The notes under the pieces were generated by a model. It did not search any database and had not been told where the DNA came from. It saw only the letters and a list, made by a program, of their open reading frames with translations. Both the position numbers and the translations under genes were made by a program. From Prochlorococcus marinus str. AS9601 (GTDB lineage Bacteria; Cyanobacteriota; Cyanobacteriia; PCC-6307; Cyanobiaceae), in the NCBI RefSeq assembly GCF_000015645.1, contig NC_008816.1, positions 806,001-870,000 of the forward strand: 64,000 nt of DNA. Reading direction: 5' to 3'. This document shows positions 38,695 to 48,956 of this stretch, one piece after another; the first letter of the stretch is position 1, and each line of letters opens with the position of its first letter.

Positions 38695-39918
38695 TTGAAT
38701 GTGATAAAAAAAATATTTTCATTTTTATTTATTGTTCTTGTATTAGTAACATTTCCTTTCTTAATAAGATATTTACTAGCAAATCAGAAAATAACTGTTT
38801 TAAATAGTATTTATTTTAATTTTCCGGGAATAATTACTAAAAACAAAATATGTCCTACTTATGATGCTTTATTGAATCAAACGCTTGATGATTCCTTTAG
38901 TGTATCAATTATTAATAATAAAGGGGAAATAATAAGTTCTTACAATGAGGATGTTCCAAGGTTGCCAGCATCTAACCAAAAATTATTCTCATCAGCTTAT
39001 GTTTTAAGTAAATATAAACTAAATAATAATTTAAAAACTTCCTTATTTAAAAATAAAAACGATTATTATTTGCACGGTCAAGGTGATCCAGATCTTAATT
39101 ATGAAAATATAATCGAACTAATTTCAAATGTTAAAGAAAATAAAATTATTAACTTCAATATTGTAGAAATTGATTCAAAATTATATTGGCCTAATGGTTG
39201 GACAAATATTGATAAAAATTACGAATATGGATCTCCAATTACATCTCTTGCAATAGAAAGTAATCACAATAAATATGATGATATTTATGCATTAAAAAAT
39301 TTTATTAAAAATTATTTAAAAAATAAATTTCCAAATTCAAAAATATATATAAATATTTTTGATTCAGAAAAAACTTTTTATTTAAATAATTTTAAAGAGA
39401 TAAATAAAGTATATTCAACTCCAATTCTTTCATTATTAACTCTAACAAATTCTGAAAGCCATAATTTTACGGCTGAATCTCTTTTTAAAAATGCCTCAAA
39501 TACATGGAACGATAATAACTATATAAAATTGAAAAGATGGCTTGAAAATAAAGGCCTCCCAGCAACTAATGCATACTTTGCTGATGCTAGTGGTTTGTCT
39601 CGAAAAAATAAAATTACAACAAAGTTAGTTGTATTGTTTTTAGATAAAATGAGATATTTTAATGATTTTAAAGCTTATCAATCTACACTTTCAATTACAG
39701 GAGTGAGAGGAACTTTAGCTAAAAGATTTGTAAATAGTGAATTGTCTGGAAAGTTTTTTGGTAAAACTGGGACTCTTTCAAATGTCTTCGCATTATCTGG
39801 CTTTTTATATAAAAATGAAAAGCCAATAATTATAAGCATTATCCAAAATTCTAATAAAATTGATAAAGAAAAAGCTTTTAAATTATTACGTGATCTTTAT
39901 TACTTGAAATCTTGTTAA
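38695..39918 (+). CDS. dacB: D-alanyl-D-alanine carboxypeptidase / PBP4-type
   Basis: The 407-residue protein has an N-terminal anchor (IFSFLFIVLVLVTFPFLIRYLL) and the penicillin-binding motifs. The serine is in LPASNQKLFSSA (SxxK as SNQK), a DASGLSRKN region matches the S-x-N box, and FFGKTGTLSNV is the KTG box. It trims peptidoglycan crosslinks or peptide stems. The start is TTG at 38695 or GTG two codons later. The same transcript carries dapF, which makes the peptidoglycan DAP precursor. Confidence 0.9.
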   Translation: MNVIKKIFSFLFIVLVLVTFPFLIRYLLANQKITVLNSIYFNFPGIITKNKICPTYDALLNQTLDDSFSVSIINNKGEIISSYNEDVPRLPASNQKLFSSAYVLSKYKLNNNLKTSLFKNKNDYYLHGQGDPDLNYENIIELISNVKENKIINFNIVEIDSKLYWPNGWTNIDKNYEYGSPITSLAIESNHNKYDDIYALKNFIKNYLKNKFPNSKIYINIFDSEKTFYLNNFKEINKVYSTPILSLLTLTNSESHNFTAESLFKNASNTWNDNNYIKLKRWLENKGLPATNAYFADASGLSRKNKITTKLVVLFLDKMRYFNDFKAYQSTLSITGVRGTLAKRFVNSELSGKFFGKTGTLSNVFALSGFLYKNEKPIIISIIQNSNKIDKEKAFKLLRDLYYLKSC

Positions 39919-39926
39919 CAAAAATA

Positions 39927-40400
39927 TTATTTAAAATATTCTTTTAAATCCTTCTCAACAGGGGGGGGTACCATGTGATTAATTTCACCACCAAATTTTG
40001 CAACTTCTTTTACTAAAGAACTACTAAGAAAACTATAATTTGTATTTGTAGATAAAAATATAGTTTCAATATCATTATTAAGAGATTTATTTGTATGAGC
40101 AATCTGAAGTTCATACTCAAAATCACTCATTGCTCTTAAGCCTCTAAGAATAAGATTTGCTTTTAGATCATTTGCACAATCAACAGTTAGACCAGAATAA
40201 GAAATAACTTCAATATTAGGTAAATGAGAAAGAGAATTTTTTATTTGTATTATTCTTCTTTCAAGATTAAATGTTGGTGTTTTAGAGGTGTTTTCTAAAA
40301 CAGCAACTACTAGATTGCCAAATATTTTTTCAGCCCTTTCTATTAAATCAAGATGCCCATTTGTTAAAGGATCAAATGTACCTGGATAAAGAATTTTCAT
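39927..40400 (-). CDS. coaD: Phosphopantetheine adenylyltransferase
   Basis: The 157-residue protein has the nucleotidyltransferase motif [17 protein letters not shown] and the [18 protein letters not shown] motif of CoaD. It makes dephospho-CoA from phosphopantetheine and ATP. Near the C-terminus the coding strand has eight consecutive C bases (39961-39968) encoding three prolines in [10 protein letters not shown]. This is striking in a genome this AT-rich. It is convergent with dacB. Confidence 0.96.
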   Translation of the reverse strand: MKILYPGTFDPLTNGHLDLIERAEKIFGNLVVAVLENTSKTPTFNLERRIIQIKNSLSHLPNIEVISYSGLTVDCANDLKANLILRGLRAMSDFEYELQIAHTNKSLNNDIETIFLSTNTNYSFLSSSLVKEVAKFGGEINHMVPPPVEKDLKEYFK

Positions 40401-40460
40401 GAATTTATTATGAACGAATAAGAAAATTTAGTTAAAATAAGATTATTAGTTAAATCAATT

Positions 40461-40949
40461 ATGACATTAAATCTAGAAGCAAAAAAAATCTTATTAAGAA
40501 AAATACCTCACGGATTATTTATTTGTGGCGTTAGAGATGAGGATAAAAATGAAGTGAATGGATTTACTGCAAGTTGGGTGACTCAAGGTTCTTTCACCCC
40601 ACCATTAGTTGTAATGGCTGTTAGAGCAGAGGGTTCTAGTCATGAAATAATAAAGTCAACCAATAAGTTCTCATTAAATGTGCTCAAAAGTGATCAAAAG
40701 GATCTAGCAGCTGTTTTCTTTAAACCTCAAAAAGCATTAGGAGGTAGATTTGAATCTGTTGAATTTAATTTAGGTGAGCTTGGATTGCCTATTTTAGTTG
40801 ATAGTGTTGGTGGTGTTGAATGTAATGTTGTTGGAAGTGTTATGCATGGAGACCATACCGTTTTTGTAGGAGAGGTTCAATCTGCTTATCTGAATAATGA
40901 TGTTGACTCACTAAATTTATCTTCAACTGGCTGGAATTATGGAGGTTAG
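40461..40949 (+). CDS. Flavin reductase-like FMN-binding protein
   Basis: The 162-residue protein has the split-barrel fold of the flavin reductase family: LRKIPHGLFICGVRDEDKNEVNGFTAS, then SFTPPLVVMAVR and FSLNVLKSDQ. Related domains occur at the end of cyanobacterial flavodiiron proteins. It probably reduces or binds FMN, but the partner is unknown. It is divergent from coaD and ends 9 bases before uvrC. Confidence 0.85.
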   Translation: MTLNLEAKKILLRKIPHGLFICGVRDEDKNEVNGFTASWVTQGSFTPPLVVMAVRAEGSSHEIIKSTNKFSLNVLKSDQKDLAAVFFKPQKALGGRFESVEFNLGELGLPILVDSVGGVECNVVGSVMHGDHTVFVGEVQSAYLNNDVDSLNLSSTGWNYGG

Positions 40950-40958
40950 TCATTATAA

Positions 40959-42917
40959 ATGAGTAATTCCTCTATCGAAAAAATAAATAACAAATATAAT
41001 TTTAAAATTGAATATAAATTAATTAATAATAAGGAGTTATTAAAATCAAGATTATCCGAAATTCCAAAGTCATCTGGTTGTTATCTTTTTAAAGATATTG
41101 ATAATAACTTACTTTATATCGGTAAATCTAAAAAACTACGTAGTAGAGTAAGTAGTTATTTCAATAATTATTCAGATTTAACTCCCCGATTAAGTTTGAT
41201 GGTTCGTCAAATAACTGAAATAGAAATAATAGTCACAGATAGCGAATATGAAGCATTAAATTTAGAGTCAAATTTAATTAAAACAAACAAACCATATTTT
41301 AATATTCTTTTAAAGGATGATAAGAAATATCCATATCTTTGTATAACTTGGAGTGAAAAATATCCTCGAATATTTATTACAAGAAGAAGAAGAAATAGAA
41401 ATAATTTAGATAGATATTATGGACCTTATGTTGATGTCGGACTATTAAGGAGAACATTATTTACGATAAAAAAAATATTTCCACTTAGACAAAGACCAAG
41501 GCCAGTCTATAAGGATAGAACTTGTTTGAATTATTCAATAGGAAGATGTCCAGGTGTTTGCCAAGAAGTAATATCATCTGACGATTATAAAAAAATAATG
41601 AAACAAGTATCTATGATATTTCAGGGAAGAAATGATGACTTAGAAATATTTTTACAAAAAAAAATGCTGCAATTTTCAAATGATTTAGATTATGAGAATG
41701 CAGCAAAAATAAGGGACCAAATTTCAGGTTTAAAATTATTAACTGAATCACAAAAAATATCAATACCAGATTCTTCAATTAATAGAGATATCTTTGGAAT
41801 AGTTTCAGAAAAAAATTTAGCTAGTATACAAATTTTCCAAATGAGATCTGGTAAGCTCATTGGGAGAATTGGCTATAGTCAAAAATTAAATAATGAAGAT
41901 GAAAATCTTATTTTACAAAAGATATTAGAAGAGCATTATATGAATGTTGAACCTGTAGAAATACCATCAGAAATTCTTATTCAATATAACCTTCCAAAAC
42001 AAGCAACCATAGAGGATTGGTTAACGGAGCTAAGAAAAAATAAAGTAAAAATCTTAATCCCAAAAAGAAATAAAAAACATGAAACTGTAGAAATGGTTTT
42101 AAAAAATGCGAAATTGGAATTAGATAGAATATTAAATGGGATACAAGATAATGAATCATCAATTGAGGATCTTGCCCAAATACTTGAATTAAGCGAACAA
42201 CCTAAAAGAATTGAAGGTTATGATATAAGCCATATTCAAGGTAGTGACCCTGTAGCATCACAAGTCGTTTTTATTGATGGGATTCCTTCTAAACAGGATT
42301 ATAGGAAATATAAAATTAAAGATCCAAACGTTTTTGTAGGACATAGTGATGATTTTGCTTCGATATATGAAGTAATACATAGAAGGTTTAAGAAATGGTC
42401 AAGATTTAAAAAAAACGGAGGAGATTTTTCAATATTAAATGATAAAACGAATAGTAAATTAGACAATGAACTTCTATCAGATTGGCCTGATTTAATAATG
42501 ATTGATGGAGGGAAAGGACAGTTAAATGCAGCTATTAAAGCATTAAAAGAATTAAGTCTTGAGGAAGAAGTAACTATATGTTCATTGGCAAAAAAAAATG
42601 AAGAAATATTTATTCCAGGATTTACTAAGTCTCTTGATACTGATGAAAATCAAAAAGGAGTTCTTCTATTAAGAAGGGTAAGAGATGAAGCACATAGATT
42701 TGCATTATCTTTTCATAGAGACAAAAGATCTAAAAGAATGAATAGATCTCAATTGTCCCAAATCAGTGGATTAGGACCATCAAGAATAAGAGAATTGCTT
42801 GAGCATTTTAAATCAATAGACGCGATAAGAATAGCTAGTAAAGAGGAATTATCAAAAGTTAAAGGACTTGGAAAAAATTCAGTAAATGATATATATGAAT
42901 ATTTTAACGAGTTATAA
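40959..42917 (+). CDS. uvrC: UvrABC excinuclease subunit C
   Basis: The 652-residue protein has an N-terminal GIY-YIG nuclease (GCYLFKDIDNNLLYIGKS, RSRVSSYF), a UVR motif (AKIRDQISGLKLL), a C-terminal RNase H-like nuclease (GYDISHIQGSDPVAS, MIDGGKGQLNAA) and tandem helix-hairpin-helix (SGLGPSRIRELL, KGLGKNSVNDIY). It makes both incisions in nucleotide excision repair. The upstream neighbour is a flavin reductase and the downstream one is hemJ. Confidence 0.97.
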   Translation: MSNSSIEKINNKYNFKIEYKLINNKELLKSRLSEIPKSSGCYLFKDIDNNLLYIGKSKKLRSRVSSYFNNYSDLTPRLSLMVRQITEIEIIVTDSEYEALNLESNLIKTNKPYFNILLKDDKKYPYLCITWSEKYPRIFITRRRRNRNNLDRYYGPYVDVGLLRRTLFTIKKIFPLRQRPRPVYKDRTCLNYSIGRCPGVCQEVISSDDYKKIMKQVSMIFQGRNDDLEIFLQKKMLQFSNDLDYENAAKIRDQISGLKLLTESQKISIPDSSINRDIFGIVSEKNLASIQIFQMRSGKLIGRIGYSQKLNNEDENLILQKILEEHYMNVEPVEIPSEILIQYNLPKQATIEDWLTELRKNKVKILIPKRNKKHETVEMVLKNAKLELDRILNGIQDNESSIEDLAQILELSEQPKRIEGYDISHIQGSDPVASQVVFIDGIPSKQDYRKYKIKDPNVFVGHSDDFASIYEVIHRRFKKWSRFKKNGGDFSILNDKTNSKLDNELLSDWPDLIMIDGGKGQLNAAIKALKELSLEEEVTICSLAKKNEEIFIPGFTKSLDTDENQKGVLLLRRVRDEAHRFALSFHRDKRSKRMNRSQLSQISGLGPSRIRELLEHFKSIDAIRIASKEELSKVKGLGKNSVNDIYEYFNEL

Positions 42918-43005
42918 ATATTAATTAATTTTTGAAAAATAGATTTCTTGATATTGTTAAATATAACTATATTAAAAATATATATTTTTATATTAATCTA
43001 GTAAT

Positions 43006-43572
43006 TTGGCAGCTGAAGCATATCTCTGGTTTAAATCACTTCACATTATTGGTGTAATCGTTTGGTTTGCGGGACTTTTTTATTTAGTAAGACTTTTTAT
43101 ATATCATGAAGAATCTAAAAATATGGATAATGAATTAAAAATTGCCTTTAATAAGCAATACACTTTGATGGAAAAAAGGCTGGCGAATATAATCACAACA
43201 CCTGGGATGATATTAGCTTTAAGTATGGCTATTTGCATGGTTATTATGCAACCAAGTTGGCTAAGTGAGAAGTGGTTGCAAATTAAAATTTCTTTTGTTT
43301 TGGGATTAGTAATTTATCATTCTTATTGTTATAAAATAATGTATTCATTACATAATGGTACTTCAAGCATTTCAGCAAAGAACCTTAGATTATTAAATGA
43401 ATTGCCTACTTTATTATTGTTTATAATTGTACTTTTAGTTATTTTTAAAAATAATTTTCCAACTAGTGTTGCTACATGGAGCGTAGTTGGACTTATTATT
43501 TTCATGTTGGCTTCAATACAATTATATGCAAAGATTAGAAAGAAAAATGAGAATTCATTAAGTAATGAATAG
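43006..43572 (+). CDS. hemJ: HemJ-type protoporphyrinogen IX oxidase
   Basis: The 188-residue protein has four hydrophobic segments. The first carries the histidine-containing KSLHIIGVIVWFAGLFYLVRL, and the basic loop has YTLMEKRLANII. This is the HemJ (UPF0093) family. It oxidises protoporphyrinogen to protoporphyrin IX, the last shared step of haem and chlorophyll synthesis in most cyanobacteria. The start codon is TTG at 43006. It overlaps the PHP gene by 8 bases. Confidence 0.92.
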   Translation: MAAEAYLWFKSLHIIGVIVWFAGLFYLVRLFIYHEESKNMDNELKIAFNKQYTLMEKRLANIITTPGMILALSMAICMVIMQPSWLSEKWLQIKISFVLGLVIYHSYCYKIMYSLHNGTSSISAKNLRLLNELPTLLLFIIVLLVIFKNNFPTSVATWSVVGLIIFMLASIQLYAKIRKKNENSLSNE

Positions 43573-44212
43573 GGAAGACTTAGTTAAATTAACTTCCAAT
43601 ATTAATAAAAATAGTTGTCCTAAAAATATTAATTTTCACTGTCATACAAAATTTAGTGATGGAAGTTTAGAACCATATGAACTTTTAGAACAAGCTTATA
43701 AAAATAACTTGAAATTTTTATCAATAACCGATCATCATACAATTAAAGCTCATGAATATATAAATAAAAATAATATACTCAAAAATTATCCTAAAGATTC
43801 TTTTACATTAATTTCGGGAATAGAAATTAATTGTTTGATTTTAGGATGTTTAGTACATGTAATTGGATTGGGAATAGATATAAAAAGTAAATACCTAAAT
43901 CCCTACATCCTTGGAGAGTCTCCAATAGGTAATGATTTAAATATTAAATCAGTTATAAAAGCAATAAATTTAGCTGGTGGCTTATCATTTCTTGCACATC
44001 CAGCGAGATACAGGATTCCCTTTTATAAATTAATTCCAGAGGCCAAAATACAAGGTATTGATGGAATAGAGGTTTGGTACGATTATGAACTTAATGAAGT
44101 ATGGAATCCTAGTTTATTTGTATGTTCAGAAATAGATAAATTAGCAGATAAATATTCAATGCTAAAAACATGCGGAACAGATAGTCATGGACTTTCGCTA
44201 TTAGGTAGATAA
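43565..44212 (+). CDS. PHP-domain metal-dependent phosphoesterase
   Basis: The 215-residue protein has the PHP metal-binding motifs: NFHCHTKFSDGSLEPYEL (H-x-H), SITDHHT, LAHPARYR and the final GTDSHG. It is the length of stand-alone PHP proteins related to the YciV/TrpH nucleoside-bisphosphate and oligoribonucleotide phosphatases. The start overlaps hemJ by 8 bases and the end lies 1 base from convergent cobN. The substrate is not visible. Confidence 0.88.
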   Translation: MNREDLVKLTSNINKNSCPKNINFHCHTKFSDGSLEPYELLEQAYKNNLKFLSITDHHTIKAHEYINKNNILKNYPKDSFTLISGIEINCLILGCLVHVIGLGIDIKSKYLNPYILGESPIGNDLNIKSVIKAINLAGGLSFLAHPARYRIPFYKLIPEAKIQGIDGIEVWYDYELNEVWNPSLFVCSEIDKLADKYSMLKTCGTDSHGLSLLGR

Positions 44213-44213
44213 T

Positions 44214-47200
44214 TCAGAATTCGTTTTTTTCAATTATTGAATCAGTATTAATAATTATGTTCTTTAAATTTTCAATGACATCTGATGAACAATTATTCCA
44301 CATTTTTCTATTGATAATTTCAAGAAATCTTTGGGCAATATCTCTTAAAGCCCATGGATTATTCTCTATAAAGAAATTCCTAAGATCCAGATCACATAAC
44401 CATGATTTATAAACTTCCTCATAACACCAATCTGAGACTACTTCAGTAGAAGCATCAAAAGCATATAAGTAATCTAGTGTAGCTGAAAATTCAAACGCTC
44501 CTTTATAACCATTATCTTTCATTCCATTTATCCATTTAGGGTTAAGTACTCTTGAAATAACAACTTTATTAATTTCATCTTGTAATTTTGAAATTTTGGA
44601 TAATCCAAATTTTGATAAATCACCATGATACATTTCAGGAAATTTACCGCTCAATTTTTTAACTGCTGAAGATAATCCACCATGAAACTGATAATAATCA
44701 TCAGAATCTAAAATATCATGTTCCTTATTATCTTGGTTATGAACAACTAACTGCACATTTTTAAGTGCATTTTCTAATGATTTTTTATCCTCTATAGGTT
44801 CAAGATTATCACTGTAAATCCACTTACTCCAATTAAGAAAAGATTCTCCAAAATCATCAATATTTTCCCAATTAGAATTTGAAATTAGTTCTTGCAGACC
44901 AGCTCCATATGAACCTGGCGCCGACCCAAATATACGATTAATTGAATCACCATCCCTTGATGCCCCAGCGAGAGGGTTAAATTTATCATCTTCATTAAGA
45001 TTTGAAACAAGATTTATTGCTTTAGATGTTAATTTAACTAACTGTGGAAATGCATCTCTAAACATTCCCGAAATCCTTAAAGTAACATCAACCCTTGGTC
45101 TTTCGAGAACAGATAAAGGAATGATTTCTAGATCAACTACTCTTCTTGAAGGCCCATCCCAAATAGGCTGTACTCCTAATAAATATAGAATTTGACAAAT
45201 GTCTTCACCACCATTTCTCATTGTGGATGTTGCCCATACAGATATTGCTATATTTTTTAAATCTTCTCCATTATCTTGTTTGTATAAATCAAGTATTTGT
45301 GAAGCAGACTGACAACCAACACTCCATGCTGATTCAGTTGGCAGTCCTCTCGAATCAACTGAAAAGAAATTTTTACCAGTGGGTAAAGTTTCGGTTTTAC
45401 CTCTCGTAGGGGCTCCAGAGGGACCACTTTTTACATATTGTCCCTTTAATGAATTAATAAATGATAATTTCTCATTATATGAAGAATTAATGATTGGAAT
45501 TAGAATCTCTTTTTTTAATAATAAAAAATACTTATTATGTTTTTTTTCATTAAAGAAATAGTCTATTATTTTCTGATTTTTATATTTTTCTAGATTTTTT
45601 ATATTGGTATTCTTTTTGTAAAAAAACCAATATATTAAATACTTTGCTTGTTGTTCCAAAAAATCAATAGCCATTCTAAAGTTTAAAATGTTTTTGTTGG
45701 AAAAAGTCAATAATATTTTTTTATCCTTTTCACATAACATTTGATCATATTGATTTGTCCAAGGATTCAAATCTAGTTTTAAATGTTTTGCTATATATTG
45801 AATAACACCAATTCGGTTCGTATTTGGTACTCTTGCTATACACAAGAATAAATTTATTTCATTAATATCATTCTGCCTATTGCCAAAAATATGCAAACCT
45901 GTCCTAATTTGAGATTCTTTAATATTGCAAAGAAAGGAATCAATTTCTTCTATTTGATTATTTTTATTCTTTAAAGTAATTTCGCTAAAATCTTTTTTTA
46001 TTAATTCAAAAATGGAATTTTCTATTATTTCAATCCGATTAGAATTTAATAATTTTGCTTCAAAATATTCGTCTAAATAATTTTCTAATATTGAATATTT
46101 TCCATATAATTCTGACCTATCCAAAGGAGGGGTTAAATGATCAATAATTGTTGCAGCAGTTCTTCTTTTAGCTTGGGATCCTTCTCCAGGATCATTTACG
46201 ATAAAGGGATATATGTTTGGTATTGCTGGACAAATAATATTTGGAAAACATTTATTGCTGAGACCTATAGATTTACCAGGTAACCATTCAACAGTCCCAT
46301 GTTTACCAATATGGCACATAGCATTTGCATTAAAAACATTTTCAATCCAAAAATATTGTGCTAAATATCTATGGGGAGGTGGAAGATCGGGAGAATGAAT
46401 ATCTCTATCAGTGAAAGCGTCATAACCTCGTTGAGGTTGAATCAATAATGTTATTTTTCCAAATCTAACACCATTTATTGAGAAACCTTTATTATCTAGA
46501 TCGATAGCATCAGATGGTTTACCCCAACGACTAACAATAATATTTTTGGGATCAATTTCTAAATAATTCCAGTATTTTAAATATTCACTAAGTGGTAAGT
46601 AATCTAATGGTTTATTATTTTGAGATTCAATATCATTAGTTCTAGTTTTTATAAGCATTGACATTAATTCCGAAGAATCTTGAGGATAATTACATGATCC
46701 AAGGTCATAACCTTCATCTTTTAACCAATTAAGAATATTTATTATTGAAGATGGTGTATTTAGACCAACGCCATTACCGATTCTTCCGTTCTTTACTGGA
46801 TAATTACTTATTATTAAACAAATTCTTTTATCAAAATTATTAAGTTTCTGAAGTTTCACATAATTTGTTGCAAATTTTGAAATCCATTGAATACCTACTT
46901 GATCAGCTTTGTAACTAGTTATTTCACTATATAGTGTATTTTTCTTAGATATTATTTCTTTAAATGCTGAAGGACAGGTAGTAATTCTTCCATCAAATTC
47001 AGGAATAATTATTTGCATTAATAAATCAGATGAATTCATTCCAATAGATGAATTTAACCACTTTTTTCTTGATCTATTAGAAGAAAGAAGCTGTAAAATT
47101 GGAATTTTAAGAGAAGTAAAAATATTTGTTGAATTTTCAATTAATTCATTATTTTTGATTTGAGATGAAGAAAATGAAGTTGTGGTAATTATTAGTTTAA

Positions 47201-47951
47201 TATTTTCCTTTTTAAAAATTTCTATTAACTTCTTCTGAATAATATGATCTTTTAGTGTTGAAATAAAAAATGTTTTAGGAGATAATCCGCATTTTCTTAG
47301 TTGCAAGTTAAGTTTTTCGTTTACTTCAATTTCATTAGCCAAAAAAAGTGATTTATAGGATATTATTCCTATCTTTTCGCCACTTTCATTTTTCCAATCA
47401 TGTAAATAGGGATCTGCATAAAAAGTAATATTCAAAAAATCATCAGGAATTAATTTTTCATCTACAACTAAATAATTTAAACAATTAAGAAACTTTCTAT
47501 AATTATCTAGTCCTCCAGATCTTAGTAATCTGGAAATATTTAATGCAATATTTTTATCTATACTACTTATTTCACATAAGCAAATTTCCTGGTCAATCGT
47601 ACCAGATAGTATTACTAACTTCCTTTTTTTATTAACTGCTTGCCAATTTAAAAGTTGTTCAATTCCATAGTTCCATGTACCTTTATCTCCAAATATTCTA
47701 AGTACGACTACTTTTGCATAATTTATTGTTTTTAATATATAGTTATCTATTTGAGCAGAGGAATTTAAATTAGAAATTTCTAAAGCTCTTATATTATTTT
47801 TTAATGAAGCAAATTCTTTTTCTAACAATAAGTTTGATATAAGATTTAAATCAGCCTTGACACTTGTTATAAAAATAAAATCTGCAGCTGGTTGCTCAAT
47901 TAAATCATCCTTATTCTTTTCATTTCCTGCTATATTTAATATCCTGTGCAT
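44214..47951 (-). CDS. cobN: CobN-type cobaltochelatase / magnesium-chelatase H family
   Basis: At 1245 residues this is a large chelatase subunit. It shows CHIGKHGTVEWLPGKS, NIYPFIVNDPGEGSQAKRR and LPTGKNFFSVDSRGLPTES, with WDGPSRRVVDLEIIPLS later. These are shared by CobN and ChlH; the ChlH-like N-terminal part and phototroph setting leave some doubt. I call CobN because of length and wording of the conserved blocks. It inserts cobalt into a corrin ring with CobS/CobT-like ATPases, not seen here. metH and cobU in this window need the product. Confidence 0.85.
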   Translation of the reverse strand: MHRILNIAGNEKNKDDLIEQPAADFIFITSVKADLNLISNLLLEKEFASLKNNIRALEISNLNSSAQIDNYILKTINYAKVVVLRIFGDKGTWNYGIEQLLNWQAVNKKRKLVILSGTIDQEICLCEISSIDKNIALNISRLLRSGGLDNYRKFLNCLNYLVVDEKLIPDDFLNITFYADPYLHDWKNESGEKIGIISYKSLFLANEIEVNEKLNLQLRKCGLSPKTFFISTLKDHIIQKKLIEIFKKENIKLIITTTSFSSSQIKNNELIENSTNIFTSLKIPILQLLSSNRSRKKWLNSSIGMNSSDLLMQIIIPEFDGRITTCPSAFKEIISKKNTLYSEITSYKADQVGIQWISKFATNYVKLQKLNNFDKRICLIISNYPVKNGRIGNGVGLNTPSSIINILNWLKDEGYDLGSCNYPQDSSELMSMLIKTRTNDIESQNNKPLDYLPLSEYLKYWNYLEIDPKNIIVSRWGKPSDAIDLDNKGFSINGVRFGKITLLIQPQRGYDAFTDRDIHSPDLPPPHRYLAQYFWIENVFNANAMCHIGKHGTVEWLPGKSIGLSNKCFPNIICPAIPNIYPFIVNDPGEGSQAKRRTAATIIDHLTPPLDRSELYGKYSILENYLDEYFEAKLLNSNRIEIIENSIFELIKKDFSEITLKNKNNQIEEIDSFLCNIKESQIRTGLHIFGNRQNDINEINLFLCIARVPNTNRIGVIQYIAKHLKLDLNPWTNQYDQMLCEKDKKILLTFSNKNILNFRMAIDFLEQQAKYLIYWFFYKKNTNIKNLEKYKNQKIIDYFFNEKKHNKYFLLLKKEILIPIINSSYNEKLSFINSLKGQYVKSGPSGAPTRGKTETLPTGKNFFSVDSRGLPTESAWSVGCQSASQILDLYKQDNGEDLKNIAISVWATSTMRNGGEDICQILYLLGVQPIWDGPSRRVVDLEIIPLSVLERPRVDVTLRISGMFRDAFPQLVKLTSKAINLVSNLNEDDKFNPLAGASRDGDSINRIFGSAPGSYGAGLQELISNSNWENIDDFGESFLNWSKWIYSDNLEPIEDKKSLENALKNVQLVVHNQDNKEHDILDSDDYYQFHGGLSSAVKKLSGKFPEMYHGDLSKFGLSKISKLQDEINKVVISRVLNPKWINGMKDNGYKGAFEFSATLDYLYAFDASTEVVSDWCYEEVYKSWLCDLDLRNFFIENNPWALRDIAQRFLEIINRKMWNNCSSDVIENLKNIIINTDSIIEKNEF

Positions 47952-48023
47952 TTTTATATATAAATAAGGTTTAGAATACGTAAGTAGGATAAAACAAGTT
48001 TACCTTAATTAAATAAATTAAAT

Positions 48024-48938
48024 ATGCATGAATTTCTTCCATACGCCTGGTTCGAAGGTAAATGTATTCCATTTAAAGAAGCAAAAATATCAATAGCTAC
48101 TCATGCACTACATTACGGTACTGCTGCATTTGGAGGAATGCGAGCGATACCTAACCCAAAAAACAAAGAAGAATTCCTTTTGTTTAGAACTGATAAACAT
48201 ATAAAAAGATTATCTCAAAGTGCAAAATTACTCTTAACTGAAATTTCTGAAGAATATATTTATAAAGCCTTAGAAGAAGTTATAAAAAGAAATAAGCCAG
48301 AAAAACCTATTTATATAAGACCATTTGTATATACAAGCGATTTAGGTATAGCGCCAAGGTTACACAATATTGAAACAAATTTCTTTATTTATTGTATTGA
48401 ACTAGGAGATTATCTATCCCCAGATGGTGTTTCTTGTAGGATGAGTAGTTGGTCAAGACAAGAAGATAGATCTCTCCCCTTAAGAGGAAAAATAAGTGGA
48501 GCATATATTACTAGCTCATTAGCCAAAACAGAAGCTAGTTTATCGGGTTTTGATGAAGCCCTGCTATTAAATTCAAGTGGTAAGGTAAGCGAAGCTAGTG
48601 GTATGAATTTATTTATTGTAAGGAATGGAGACTTAATCACTCCTGGTGTTGATCAAGATATCCTTGAGGGTATTACTAGAGCTAGTGTAATTGAATTAGC
48701 AAAATCATTTGGAATAAATGTAATTGAAAGGCCTGTTGATAAAACAGAATTATTAATAGCAGATGAAGTTTTTCTAACTGGTACAGCAGCAAAAATTACA
48801 CCAGTTAAAAAAATTGAATCAACTGAATTAAATGTTGAAAGACCAATAATGAATAAATTAAAAAGTAAGCTTATAGAAATAACAGAAGGTCGTTCTCAAG
48901 ACTATGATAATTGGGTAACAAGAATTTCACTAAAATAA
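48024..48938 (+). CDS. ilvE: Branched-chain amino acid aminotransferase
   Basis: The 304-residue class IV PLP enzyme has SIATHALHYGTAAFGGMRA, the cofactor lysine region KISGAYITSSLAKTEA, and EASGMNLFIVRNGDLITPG with the conserved Glu. It makes leucine, isoleucine and valine from their keto acids and glutamate. It lies 18 bases before metH on the same strand, so the two amino acid genes may share a transcript. The gap to cobN is 72 bases. Confidence 0.95.
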   Translation: MHEFLPYAWFEGKCIPFKEAKISIATHALHYGTAAFGGMRAIPNPKNKEEFLLFRTDKHIKRLSQSAKLLLTEISEEYIYKALEEVIKRNKPEKPIYIRPFVYTSDLGIAPRLHNIETNFFIYCIELGDYLSPDGVSCRMSSWSRQEDRSLPLRGKISGAYITSSLAKTEASLSGFDEALLLNSSGKVSEASGMNLFIVRNGDLITPGVDQDILEGITRASVIELAKSFGINVIERPVDKTELLIADEVFLTGTAAKITPVKKIESTELNVERPIMNKLKSKLIEITEGRSQDYDNWVTRISLK

Positions 48939-48956
48939 ATTATTTTTTAACTAAAA

